A DNA stretch of 64,000 nucleotides from Thiohalophilus sp. (GCF_034522235.1 NZ_JAXHLN010000003.1:1736001-1800000), one strand, 5' to 3'. Positions 17,604 through 25,239 are shown, numbered from the stretch's first letter. Notes: generated by a model from the sequence alone, not told the origin. A program made the numbers and translations.

Positions 17604-17634
17604 AGTTGGCAGTTCGCAGTCAGCAGTCGGCAGA
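17604..17634 (+). repeat. Heptamer array (TTGGCAG/TTCGCAG/TCAGCAG/TCGGCAG)
   Basis: Four to five imperfect 7-base units lie 55 bp after the fic stop. Very similar arrays occur at 18852-18881, 21427-21457 and 24086-24116, with reverse-complement versions near 2276 and 2398. Confidence 0.8.
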
Positions 17635-17688
17635 GAAGCGAAATAGTGCCAGCGCACTTGAAAATATGATGTATCAACGTGTAACGGG

Positions 17689-18420
17689 GTGATTGCTTTG
17701 GTGCTGACACAGGAGGAGAAAAAAATAGAAGAAGAGGCCCTGGCCTTTGCACGAGAGCACAAAAAACTGATTGCTCAGAGGCTGACCGATCCAAACCGTT
17801 TTATCCCTGAAGACGATCCTGTCTCCGTGTTTATGGCCGGATCACCAGGCGCCGGCAAGACCGAAGCCTCTATCGAGCTGCTCGCTGCGGTCGAGGCGGA
17901 TGGTGCGGAAATCCTGCGGATTGACCCTGATGATCTTCGCTATGAGTTCCCTGATTATGAAGGGGGAAATTCCTGGTTGTTTCAAAAAGCGGTATCCGTC
18001 CTGGTCGAGAAAATTCATGACATGGCGCTCAAACAAAAGCAAAGTTTTTTGCTGGACGGAACGCTAAGTAACTATGAAAAGGCCGAGCAGAATATCGCTC
18101 GCTCCCTGAAAAAAGGGCGAGTGGTTCAAATTCTGTATGTCTACCAGGACCCTATGCTCGCGTGGGAGTTTGTTACCAGCCGGGAGACGGTCGAAGGTCG
18201 TCGGATTAATCCGGAACATTTTATCGAGCAGTATTTTGCCGCGCGGAAGGTTGTAAACCAGCTCAAGAAAAAATTTGGTTCAGATTTAAAGGTTGATTTA
18301 TTGCTCAAGAATACCGATAACACACATAGACTGTACAAGGCGGGCGTGGACCGGATTGACAACCATATACCGGAAAAATATACTTCGACAGACCTTAGAG
18401 AACTACTGGGTCTAAACTAG
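17689..18420 (+). CDS. Zeta-toxin family kinase
   Basis: A 243-residue P-loop protein with Walker A GSPGAGKT at 51-58, RIDPDDLR near residue 84 and LLDGTLSNYEKAEQ near residue 120, the layout of zeta toxins. These phosphorylate UDP-N-acetylglucosamine or related nucleotide sugars and block cell-wall synthesis. The conserved Asp in the IDPDD strand and the Arg-rich lid (SRETVEGRRINPEHF) are present. It starts with GTG; a second GTG lies 12 bases further on with less upstream support. No epsilon-type antitoxin precedes it; instead a 53-residue gene starts 9 bp after its stop and is the candidate partner. Confidence 0.85.
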   Translation: MIALVLTQEEKKIEEEALAFAREHKKLIAQRLTDPNRFIPEDDPVSVFMAGSPGAGKTEASIELLAAVEADGAEILRIDPDDLRYEFPDYEGGNSWLFQKAVSVLVEKIHDMALKQKQSFLLDGTLSNYEKAEQNIARSLKKGRVVQILYVYQDPMLAWEFVTSRETVEGRRINPEHFIEQYFAARKVVNQLKKKFGSDLKVDLLLKNTDNTHRLYKAGVDRIDNHIPEKYTSTDLRELLGLN

Positions 18421-18429
18421 AGAGTCGCT

Positions 18430-18591
18430 ATGTTTTTGATTTTCAAGTCAAAATCGAAAAAGTCCACACCATTTTCGGAATTTATTCGTCACGCTTCATC
18501 CGGTGAAAAGAAGCGCGTGTATTCCGACGTGCTGAAAAAAGCCTCTGACAGACAGCTCGGGGTTATCCGCAAGGCCCACGCTGCAAAATAA
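18430..18591 (+). CDS. Small protein following zeta toxin, candidate antitoxin
   Basis: A 53-residue, Lys-rich protein starting MFLIFKSKSKKSTPFSEF, with a helical body (SSGEKKRVYSDVLKKASDRQ). It begins 9 bp after the zeta-kinase stop. Small proteins with an EKKxVYxxVLxxA pattern next to zeta kinases are, as far as I recall, common and unnamed. The close spacing suggests co-transcription. A role as antitoxin or modulator is inference. A 25-bp part of its sequence is duplicated before the zeta gene at 17556-17580. Confidence 0.6.
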   Translation: MFLIFKSKSKKSTPFSEFIRHASSGEKKRVYSDVLKKASDRQLGVIRKAHAAK

Positions 18592-18615
18592 CCTTTCTTT
18601 TAGAAAGATTATTTT
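18585..18615. terminator. Hairpin after the zeta-toxin operon
   Basis: AAAATAACCTTTCT (18585-18598) pairs with AGAAAGATTATTTT (18602-18615) around a 3-base loop with one mismatch. It begins inside the last codons of the small gene. The A/T-rich outer stem gives a T-rich tail on either strand, so it may act in both directions. Confidence 0.7.
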
Positions 18616-18673
18616 GTTTGCCCTTCCTGATTCACTAGCTCCTTAAACACGATTTTTCCAGCCTCCGCCCGCC

Positions 18674-18881
18674 TGCCCAGGCTCGGACCACTGCGATTTG
18701 TTGAAATAACAATCAAAAAGCCCAAAATTCCGGCTCACACAGGCCTTAAAGGCCGTTTTCAGGCAAAAATCGCAGTTTAAAAGTCAGTGCCGGGGCTAAA
18801 GCGGGCTCTCGGGCCAACACAACTCATTGAAATCATCATATTAGAAGGGATAGTTAGCAGTTGGCAATTTGCAGTCGGCAG
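18674..18881. repeat. Dispersed repeat unit plus heptamer array
   Basis: The gap 18616-19087 contains a unit of about 115 bp (18674-18790) that recurs at 23308-23415. Both have a GGACCACTGC or GCACCACTGC start, a TTGAAATAA segment, an AGGCCTTAAA-GGCC hairpin and a GGCAAAAAT tail. A further ACAACTCATTGAAAT unit lies at 18820-18836 and a TTGGCAG-type heptamer array at 18852-18881. No gene is seen in this gap. Confidence 0.75.
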
Positions 18882-19087
18882 AGGGTTTTTCGGGCAGGTG
18901 CCAGTTAGCCTGGCATTGAGATGACGGTGCGCAGGACGGCGTACCCTGGCTGACTATGCGATGCGCAGCATATCCCTGTTTTTGTTTCTACACTTGAAGT
19001 TTGCGCTTTACGGCGCGCACGCGGGGCGGATCTGTCGGGCCGTTGACGCGCCCCTCACGGCAAGTTGCATCACAGGAGCGCATCGCT

Positions 19088-21439
19088 ATGCATGATCAAT
19101 CCCCTTCGCCGATCCGGGGGTATCTGCGCCGCCGCTGGTTTAACATTCGCCGGGTGCGCTTCTGGGCGGTTTTGGCCGTCGCGTTATATACGCTTGCCGG
19201 CTTTTTTCTGGTGCCGTGGCTTGCCGAGACGATCGCGGTGGACACGGTGCGGGAGGATCTTGACCGCGAGCTGCGCATCGGCAACGTCGACTTCAATCCC
19301 TACACCTTCACGCTGACGGTAAACGACTTTGCGCTGGCGGATACCGACGGCCACGAGCTCGTCCGCTTCGAGCGGCTGTTCGTCAATTTCACGCTGCTCA
19401 GCCTGGTCGATCGGGCCTGGACGTTCCAGGCGGTGCGCCTCGAAGAGCCGGTGGTTCAGGAGGAGCGCTTCGCCTCGGGGGCGACGCGCTTCACCCGGCT
19501 GATGGAGGACGCGGCGGGCGCGCCGGCGGATTCCGGCAAGGGCGAGGAGGGCGGCATGCCGGCGGTGGTGATCCGCGATCTGAACGTTGTGGCGGGGGCG
19601 ATCACTTTTGTGGATCGCCTGAGCGCGGATTCCGACTCCTCAGGCTCGAGCGCCAGCATTGCGCTACGCGAGCTCGAGCTGTCGCTGGATGATGCCACCC
19701 TGCACGAGAGCACTCCGTTTCCGGTCCATCTTGCCGGGCGGCTCGACGCGGGCGGCGCCTTCTCGTTCGACGGTGCGCTGCGGGTGTCGCCGCCCTTCGA
19801 GGTTAACGGCGATCTGCGCGTGGATGCGCTGGCCCTGAGTCCGGCGGCGCCTTACCTGCAGCAGTTCGCCCGGATAGGGATCGAAAGCGGGCGCGTGAAC
19901 CTCGGCGGGCAGCTGTCCGTCAGCGGCGACGAGCCGCTGGCCTATCGCGGCCGTGTCGATGTGGAACAGCTCAGTCTTGTGCCCCTGACTGACGACACGC
20001 CGGTGGCGGGCTGGCAGGCGCTGCGGATCGAGCGCCTCGATCTGAGTCTCGCACAGCGCAGCGTCGAAGCCTCGAGCGTCTCCATCGAGGGAGTCTCCGG
20101 TCGGGTGATCATCCGCGAGGATCGAAGCACGAATATCGGCCAACTGCGGGTGGCGCGCGCCGGGGGCGAGGCAGCCCCGTCCGGGGAGGCTGACAGCGAG
20201 TCCGCCGCCCCGTTTCGTATCAGCGTTGCCGGCATCGTTCTGACCGACGGCGGTCTGCGCTTCGCGGACCGCTCGCTGCCGCTGCCGTTTTCGACGCGCA
20301 TCCATGAGCTGAACGGCGAGATCTCCTCGCTGGCCTCGGACACGCAGGCGCCGGCCGACGTCCGGCTCGAAGGGCAGGTGGGCGAGCACGGCCTGGCGCG
20401 CATCGAAGGCGCGATCCATGCCTGGCAGCCGATGCGGGACACAAACGTCACGCTCACATTCCGTAACCTGCAGGTGCCGGCGTATTCGCCGTACACGGCC
20501 GCCTTCGCCGGACGCCGGATCGCGGGCGGCCGGATGGACCTCGATCTCGTTTACCGCCTCGCCGACGGCCGACTGGAAGGCGCCAACGCGATAGCGTTGC
20601 ACGATCTGCGGCTGGGCGAGAAGGTCGAAAGCCCCGAGGCGATGGATTTGCCGCTTGGGCTCGCCGTCGCGCTGCTCAAGAACAGCGAGGGCATCATCGA
20701 GATGGCTATCCCGGTCACGGGCGAGGTCGGCGATCCACAGTTCAAGCTGGGCGGCGCGATCCGCCAGGCGGTGATGGACGCGATCATCAAGGTCGTCAGC
20801 TCGCCGTTTCGCTTCTTGGCGGGTTTGGTCGGGGCCGGCGACGAGGATCTGCAACGGATCCTGTTCCCGGCGGGCCGCAGCGACCTGACGCCGCCACAGC
20901 TCGAGCGCGTCGTGCTGCTGCGCAAGGCGCTTGCGAAGCGTCCGGCGCTCGCGCTGGAGCTGGCCGGACCTTTCGATCCGGAGGTGGACGGCCCGGTGCT
21001 CAAGCGTCGGCGCGCAGTCGAGGCGCTGGCCGCGCGGTTGCGCGAGCAGGGACGCGAGGTGTCGTCGCCCGATCTGACCGCGGCCTCGACACAGGACGCG
21101 ATGGAAGCGCTGTTCGCCCGCGCCTACCCCGATGCCAATCTGGATGCGCTCCGCGAGCGGTTCACCCGCGCGGCAAACGAGGCGGCGGAGGGCGGTGCGC
21201 GCTTCGACGCGATCGCCTACCGGGCCCATATCGCCACGCGCGTGATCGCCGCGCAGCCTGTCACCGATGCCGATCTCGCGGCGCTGGCGCAGGCGCGTGC
21301 CGCGGCCGTGCGCGACCGCCTGCTGGAGGACACCGCCGTCGAACCCGATCGGGTCCTTCTGGCGCAGCCCATGGTGATCGAATCGGAAGACGACGAGCAG
21401 GTTACGATGGAGGTCGGATTAAAGACAGTTGGCAGTTAG
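19088..21439 (+). CDS. DUF748 (AsmA-like) large envelope protein
   Basis: A 783-residue protein with one N-terminal transmembrane helix (about residues 24-42) followed by a long, mostly beta-stranded periplasmic region. FNPYTFTLTVNDFAL after the membrane anchor is diagnostic of DUF748. The C-terminal 150 residues are alpha-helical and charged. DUF748 proteins resemble AsmA/TamB-like envelope proteins, thought to help lipid or outer-membrane protein traffic; the precise role is unknown. The ATG at 19088 is chosen over an earlier frame opening because of the ribosome-binding site CAGGAGCGC and the position of the anchor. The last codons (T-V-G-S-stop) fall inside a heptamer array, so the natural C-terminus may have been replaced. 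Confidence 0.85.
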   Translation: MHDQSPSPIRGYLRRRWFNIRRVRFWAVLAVALYTLAGFFLVPWLAETIAVDTVREDLDRELRIGNVDFNPYTFTLTVNDFALADTDGHELVRFERLFVNFTLLSLVDRAWTFQAVRLEEPVVQEERFASGATRFTRLMEDAAGAPADSGKGEEGGMPAVVIRDLNVVAGAITFVDRLSADSDSSGSSASIALRELELSLDDATLHESTPFPVHLAGRLDAGGAFSFDGALRVSPPFEVNGDLRVDALALSPAAPYLQQFARIGIESGRVNLGGQLSVSGDEPLAYRGRVDVEQLSLVPLTDDTPVAGWQALRIERLDLSLAQRSVEASSVSIEGVSGRVIIREDRSTNIGQLRVARAGGEAAPSGEADSESAAPFRISVAGIVLTDGGLRFADRSLPLPFSTRIHELNGEISSLASDTQAPADVRLEGQVGEHGLARIEGAIHAWQPMRDTNVTLTFRNLQVPAYSPYTAAFAGRRIAGGRMDLDLVYRLADGRLEGANAIALHDLRLGEKVESPEAMDLPLGLAVALLKNSEGIIEMAIPVTGEVGDPQFKLGGAIRQAVMDAIIKVVSSPFRFLAGLVGAGDEDLQRILFPAGRSDLTPPQLERVVLLRKALAKRPALALELAGPFDPEVDGPVLKRRRAVEALAARLREQGREVSSPDLTAASTQDAMEALFARAYPDANLDALRERFTRAANEAAEGGARFDAIAYRAHIATRVIAAQPVTDADLAALAQARAAAVRDRLLEDTAVEPDRVLLAQPMVIESEDDEQVTMEVGLKTVGS

Positions 21440-21457
21440 CAGATAGCAGTCGGCAGA
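21427..21457 (+). repeat. Heptamer array overlapping the DUF748 stop codon
   Basis: Units read TTGGCAG, TTAGCAG, ATAGCAG, TCGGCAG. The TAG of the second unit is the stop codon of the upstream gene (21437-21439). Confidence 0.85.
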
Positions 21458-21493
21458 GGAGAGGGTTGCTTGAAATGATCTCGGTGCGGTTAA

Positions 21494-21805
21494 ATAATTT
21501 CTCATGGGAAAGTTGATTTGAGATCTGCAAATCCTGCTGTCACGTTGATTGTAGACAAGTGCAAGAATAAGGAGGAAATTGCGGATTTCAATCAATATTT
21601 AGGCAATCAACTTGAAGCAAGGTTGCCGCTGAACGTCCCGTTGAATATATATCACGAGGATTCTAAAGCTAATGCAGGATTACAGGCAGTAGATTTATTT
21701 TGTTGGGGTATCTATAGGAAGTATGAGCACGGTGACGACCCGGTGTGGTATAGAGATTATCGTGCGAGAATTCGTTTTGAAACGGAATATTTGGGAAACG
21801 GATAG
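21494..21805 (+). pseudogene. DUF3800 gene, 3' remnant
   Basis: About 103 codons without a start encode the C-terminal part of a DUF3800 protein, recognisable by HEDSKANAGLQAVDLFCWGI followed by RKYEHGDD. Intact DUF3800 proteins have some 200-250 residues with catalytic acidic residues near the N-terminus, so the active-site half is missing. Upstream sequence is a heptamer array and then the DUF748 gene. The 3' flank is preserved and contains a structured element split by the IS256-type element. Confidence 0.75.
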
Positions 21806-21880
21806 GCAAAAAAAAGACGGCCCCTGCTACGCCAATATTCCAAGCACTCTTGCCAACCGATGGAAGGGAACATGCGAGGC

Positions 21881-23208
21881 GAGACTGTAAATTAAATTGT
21901 GTAACTGCTCAAAGTCCCATACCCTTGATAATAAAGGAAAAGACACATGAGCAGAAGAACAAAAACCAAAACCGATATCGACCCGCAGCTTGAAGCCCTG
22001 GTGAACAGTATCAAAACACCGGAGGAACTCGAGGACCTCACCCGCTTGCTGCGCCAAAAAACCTTTGAAGCTATGCTCGAAGGCGAGATGGATGACCACC
22101 TTGGCTATCCCAAGCATGACAAAGCCGGTCAGCATAGCGGCAACAGCCGTAACGGTTACAGCAGTAAAACCTTGAAGGGCGAGCTTGGCGAGCTGCCAAT
22201 TGCCATTCCCCGGGACCGCAACGGGGAATTTGAGCCGCTCATTATCTCCAAAAACCAGACCCGGCTACCGATTTTCAACGACAAGATCATCATGCTCTAC
22301 AGCAAGGGCATGAGCACGCGGGACATAGCTTCCACCTTGTTGGAACTGTACGGCGTTGAGGTCTCTCCTACGCTGATTTCACGGGTCACCGAGCAGGTGC
22401 TGGAACAGGTCCAGCAATGGCAATCCCGACCCCTGGATGAGGTCTATCCCATCGTCTATCTCGACTGCATCCGGGTGAAGATCCGTCAGGACAAACGCGT
22501 CATCAACAAAGCCATTTACCTGGCGCTGGGCATCAACCTGGACGGCCAGAAAGAACTGCTGGGGCTGTGGCTCGCGGAAAACGAGGGTGCCAAGTTCTGG
22601 CTGTCCGTGCTCACCGAACTGCAACAACGGGGCCTGAAGGACATTTTCATCGCCTCGGTGGATGGGCTGACAGGCTTCCCGGAAGCCATTAACACCGTTT
22701 ACCCGAAGACCCAGATCCAGCTATGCATCGTGCATATGGTGCGCAACTCGCTCAAATTCGTCTCCTGGAAAGAACGCAAGACCGTTGCCGCTGACCTGAA
22801 AAAGATCTACGCCTCCCTCACTGTCGAGGAGGCCGAGCGAGAGCTGGCCGCCTTTGCCGAGCGCTGGGATGAGAAGTTTCCGTCCATCAGCACGGCCTGG
22901 CGCAAACACTGGCCGAATCTCATCACCCTGTTTAACTACCCGGATGATATTCGTAAAGTAATTTACACCACCAACGCTATCGAATCCCTCAATAGCGTTA
23001 TCCGTAAGGCCGTCAACAACCGTAAGGTCTTTCCGAATGACGACGCGGCACTCAAGGTCGTCTATCTGGCCATGCAGGCGGCCTCCAAGAAATGGACCAT
23101 GCCCATTCACCATTGGAAGGACGCCTTGAATCGTTTTATGATTGAGTTTCCGGATAGAATGCCGGAGCAGTTCTAACCGGGCAGTTACACAGAATTATTT
23201 ACAGTCTC
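21881..23208 (+). mobile_element. Complete IS256-family insertion sequence
   Basis: A 1328-bp element. Its left end (21881-21908) and right end (23181-23208) are inverted repeats of about 28 bp, beginning GAGACTGTAAAT and ending at GTGTAACTGC, with a few mismatches in the middle. The 8-bp direct repeat TGCGAGGC flanks it exactly (21873-21880 and 23209-23216), the target duplication size expected for IS256. It carries a single intact transposase gene. The clean ends and target repeats suggest a recent insertion. Confidence 0.93.
21947..23176 (+). CDS. IS256-family transposase
   Basis: A 409-residue mutator-type DDE transposase. The catalytic acids are seen in YLDCIRVK (D), ASVDGLTGF (D) and TTNAIESLN (E), with a helical insertion before the Glu as in this family. 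The N-terminal 100 residues hold the DNA-binding part, including MLEGEMDDHLGYPKH. The frame is intact and full length. It starts at ATG 21947 after an AAAGGAAAAG ribosome-binding site. It cuts and joins the element ends listed with the mobile element. Confidence 0.96.
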   Translation: MSRRTKTKTDIDPQLEALVNSIKTPEELEDLTRLLRQKTFEAMLEGEMDDHLGYPKHDKAGQHSGNSRNGYSSKTLKGELGELPIAIPRDRNGEFEPLIISKNQTRLPIFNDKIIMLYSKGMSTRDIASTLLELYGVEVSPTLISRVTEQVLEQVQQWQSRPLDEVYPIVYLDCIRVKIRQDKRVINKAIYLALGINLDGQKELLGLWLAENEGAKFWLSVLTELQQRGLKDIFIASVDGLTGFPEAINTVYPKTQIQLCIVHMVRNSLKFVSWKERKTVAADLKKIYASLTVEEAERELAAFAERWDEKFPSISTAWRKHWPNLITLFNYPDDIRKVIYTTNAIESLNSVIRKAVNNRKVFPNDDAALKVVYLAMQAASKKWTMPIHHWKDALNRFMIEFPDRMPEQF

Positions 23209-23307
23209 TGCGAGGCACGTAGTAGGATTTACCCGTCTGCCTTGTAATATCGTATTTCTCATGCAGAAAATCAAGTCGGATTAATGTTATAGATTCTGAC
23301 GCGAACC

Positions 23308-23415
23308 GGGGTCCCGCACCACTGCAACCCATTGAAATAAAAAATCCCTAAAACCCGACCCTAACAGGCCTTAAAAGGCCCTTTTTCAGGCAAAAATTGT
23401 CGCTTTAAAGTTCAT
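23308..23415. repeat. Second copy of the ~110-bp dispersed repeat
   Basis: Same unit as 18674-18790: GCACCACTGCAAC, TTGAAATAA, AGGCCTTAAAAGGCC hairpin, TTTTTCAGGCAAAAAT. A short partial copy (GCACCACTGCAAC ... TTGAAA) lies at about 24380-24402. The gap 23217-23490 contains no gene. Confidence 0.75.
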
Positions 23416-23514
23416 CAGGGGCCGAATCCCCTGGAATGCCATTTCCCTACGGCACGACAAACAGCATCAAATGATGTATTCTTTGATGTAGTGCAACCGA
23501 ATGAGGTGTTTCCT

Positions 23515-23712
23515 ATGCGTACGACCCTGAACATCGATGACCAGCTGCTGGATGAAGCGCAGCGTATCACCGGCATGACCGAAAAAGCCGCCCTGGTGCG
23601 GGAGGGGCTGCGCGCGCTGATCGAGCGCGAGAGCGCCCGGCGTCTGGCGCGGCTGGGTGGCAGTGAGCCGCAGTTAGAGGTCGTGCCCCGCCGGCAGTCC
23701 GATCCGGCATGA
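23515..23712 (+). CDS. vapB: VapB-type antitoxin
   Basis: A 65-residue protein. Its N-terminus MRTTLNIDDQLLDEAQ is the ribbon-helix-helix-like strand and helix of the short VapB antitoxins. The C-terminal tail is charged and ends QSDPA, the part that normally wraps the toxin. An ATG eight codons into the frame is chosen because the family always begins at this methionine and GAGG lies upstream. Its stop overlaps the start of vapC by four bases. Confidence 0.88.
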   Translation: MRTTLNIDDQLLDEAQRITGMTEKAALVREGLRALIERESARRLARLGGSEPQLEVVPRRQSDPA

Positions 23713-24077
23713 TCCTGGTCGACACCTCGGTGTGGGTGGATCACCTGCGCGTCGGTGATGCCACGCTGGAGGAATTGCTGAACCACACTCGGGTGCTGAT
23801 GCACCCGTTTGTGCTTGGTGAGCTGGCCTGCGGCAACCTGCGTAATCGCGGCGAGGTGCTGCAGCTGCTCGGGGATCTACCGCAGGCGACGGTCGCCAGC
23901 GATGCGGAAGTGCTGTTTTTTATCGAACGCCACATGCTGATGGGCCGGGGCATCGGTTATGTCGACGCGCACTTGCTGGCGGCGGTGACCCTGGCTGGCT
24001 CGACGCAACTGTGGACAAGGGACAAGCGCCTGCGGGCGACGGCCGAGACACTGAACCTGGCGTATGGTGCGGATTGA
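23709..24077 (+). CDS. vapC: VapC-type PIN-domain ribonuclease toxin
   Basis: A 122-residue PIN-domain protein: MILVDTSVWVDHL with the first catalytic Asp at position 5, a central Glu in VLGELACGNL, then IGYVDAHLLAA and LWTRDKRL with the later Asp residues. VapC toxins cut tRNA or rRNA and are held inactive by VapB. All acidic residues are present and the gene looks functional. The start overlaps vapB (ATGA), as is usual for this module. A heptamer array begins 9 bp after its stop. Confidence 0.93.
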   Translation: MILVDTSVWVDHLRVGDATLEELLNHTRVLMHPFVLGELACGNLRNRGEVLQLLGDLPQATVASDAEVLFFIERHMLMGRGIGYVDAHLLAAVTLAGSTQLWTRDKRLRATAETLNLAYGAD

Positions 24078-24085
24078 ATAGTGAT

Positions 24086-24116
24086 AGTTGGCAGTTGGCA
24101 GATAGCAGTTGGCAGT
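24086..24116 (+). repeat. Heptamer array after vapC
   Basis: Units TTGGCAG, TTGGCAG, ATAGCAG, TTGGCAG start 9 bp after the vapC stop. Same family as 17604, 18852 and 21427. Confidence 0.85.
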
Positions 24117-24150
24117 GTTCCTTTTTTGCGATTCTGCAACAGGAGTCAAG

Positions 24151-24354
24151 ATGAATTACCAACCCTCACAAGATAGCTTGATAGCACTGGAATCGCTTCG
24201 CAAGGCGGTGTCCAAGGCGCTTGAACGCAAGCGGCTGCTTAACCAGTATGCGGTGATTTGGCAAGACGGCAAGCCGGTCATTATTGGCGAGCTGCCCAAA
24301 CAAGCCGCTCAAGTACAAGAAGACGCCGCTAAATACGGAAAGCATGAAGATTAA
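24151..24354 (+). CDS. Small protein of unknown function
   Basis: A 67-residue protein starting MNYQPSQDSLIALESLRKAV, mostly helical at first (VSKALERKRLLNQYAVIW), with a short strand-turn (QDGKPVIIGEL) and a charged end. I do not recognise its function. The start at 24151 is supported by the ribosome-binding site ACAGGAGTCAAG. It stands alone between vapC and the dispersed repeat. The pattern of a Lys/Arg-rich helix followed by 'WQDGKPV' looks like a conserved small family rather than a chance frame. Confidence 0.65.
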   Translation: MNYQPSQDSLIALESLRKAVSKALERKRLLNQYAVIWQDGKPVIIGELPKQAAQVQEDAAKYGKHED

Positions 24355-24479
24355 ACGGGCTCTGAGCGAGGTCTGCATCTGCACCACTGCAACCTTATTG
24401 AAACAGGAACGAATTCCATGAGGCTATGCAGAGCCACGGATAAAAGATAGTTGCAGTCCTAAATCCTAAATACCAGTGA

Positions 24480-24830
24480 CTACGCCGGGATGAATTTGAG
24501 GGCGAGGCCGTTGTTGCACCAGCGCTTGCCGGTGGGTTGCGGACCGTCGTTAAATACGTGGCCCTGATGGCCTTCGCAGCGTGCGCAATGGTATTCGGTG
24601 CGCGGCCAGACCAGTTTGAAGTCGAGACTGGTTTCGACAGCGTCGGGCAGGGTGGTGGTGAAACTGGGCCAGCCGGTGCCGCTGTCATATTTCATCTCGG
24701 AGGTGAACAGGGGCAGGGCACAGCCGGCGCAGACATAGGTGCCCTTGCGCTTTTCCTTGTCCAGCGGACTGGAGAAGGCCGGTTCGGTGCCGTCCTCTCC
24801 TCCGGTATGATCCTGGTCGACGACTTTACA
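24480..24830 (-). pseudogene. msrB: msrB, methionine-R-sulfoxide reductase lacking its start
   Basis: The frame ending at TAG 24480 encodes almost all of an MsrB. It has GTEPAFSSPLDKEKRKGTYV, zinc ligands CAGC and CARC, GTGWPSF, GHVFNDGP and the catalytic Cys in RWCNNGLALKF. Reading upstream, the frame passes GTEP into sequence unrelated to MsrB and reaches a stop without an ATG, GTG or TTG. The usual 20-25 N-terminal residues are gone. At the break the other strand reads ATGATCCTGGTCGAC, identical to the start of vapC at 23709. A recombination with a vapBC-like sequence seems to have removed the promoter and start. An internal ATG would lose the first zinc-binding pair. Confidence 0.75.
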
Positions 24831-24837
24831 AATTAAC

Positions 24838-24884
24838 TGTCATATATATACGACATGAGCTACAATATGTCTTGTGTATAAGAC
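24838..24884. promoter_or_regulatory. Cluster of TGTC/GACA palindromes before hipB, probable operators
   Basis: Overlapping inverted repeats precede hipB: TGTC-10-GACA starting about 24838, GACAT-10-ATGTC (24852-24871) and GTCTT-6-AAGAC (24869-24884). HipB-type repressors bind several palindromes in their own promoter, so this looks like the autoregulatory region. Confidence 0.55.
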
Positions 24885-24900
24885 GTTTTTGAGAAACCCT

Positions 24901-25239
24901 ATGGCCAGGACAAGCACCCGCAGCTATTCCCGATACACCCGTCAGGCCCTGACCCTGCTGGGAATGCTGGTGCGTGCCGGCCGTACCGAGCGTAAGATGA
25001 CAGCCCAGGAGCTGGCGGACCGGGCCGGGATTTCCCGCGACATGCTGTATCGCATCGAGAAAGGCGATCCGCGCTGCGAGCTGGGCGCGTCCCTTGAGGT
25101 GGCTGCAATTGTCGGGGTGACCCTGTTCGAGCCCGAATTGACCGACCTGCAGGCGCGCAGCCGGGAAACGGCGGATAAGTTGAGTCTGTTGCCCAGGGCC
25201 GTGCGTAAGCGGGCTGCCGAGGTGAAGGATGACTTCTAG
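24901..25239 (+). CDS. hipB: HipB-like antitoxin / repressor (Xre-type helix-turn-helix)
   Basis: A 112-residue DNA-binding protein with a helix-turn-helix of the Cro/C1 type at about residues 33-60 (MTAQELADRAGISRDMLYRIEKG). The C-terminal 40 residues are basic and probably contact HipA. The ATG at 24901 is preferred to one nine codons earlier on alignment grounds; the ribosome-binding site is weak for both. Its end overlaps hipA by 11 bases, giving a coupled antitoxin-toxin pair. Confidence 0.85.
   Translation: MARTSTRSYSRYTRQALTLLGMLVRAGRTERKMTAQELADRAGISRDMLYRIEKGDPRCELGASLEVAAIVGVTLFEPELTDLQARSRETADKLSLLPRAVRKRAAEVKDDF

Larger units (their letters stand above)
21816..23237 (+). ncRNA. 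Possible structured RNA 3' of DUF3800, interrupted by the insertion sequence
   Basis: GACGG (21816-21820) can pair with CCGTC (23233-23237). CCTGCTACG (21823-21831) can pair with CGTAGTAGG (23218-23226) with one G-U pair. Removing the insertion (21881-23208 plus one target copy) joins these arms into a compact stem with small internal helices, for example CAAG-CACT-CTTG near 21841. Several conserved RNA motifs have been described next to DUF3800 genes, and this could be one of them. A simple terminator is the alternative. In the present sequence the arms are separated by about 1.4 kb. Confidence 0.35.

Noticed and set aside
19664..21229. 521-codon open frame on the minus strand inside the DUF748 gene
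   Set aside because: It is a shadow caused by high GC in the third codon position; it shows no recognisable domain, while the plus frame has a signal anchor and family motifs.
24537..24836. 99-codon plus-strand frame over msrB
   Set aside because: It is the antisense of msrB; only its last codons (MILVDD) are of interest, as a vapC start fragment.
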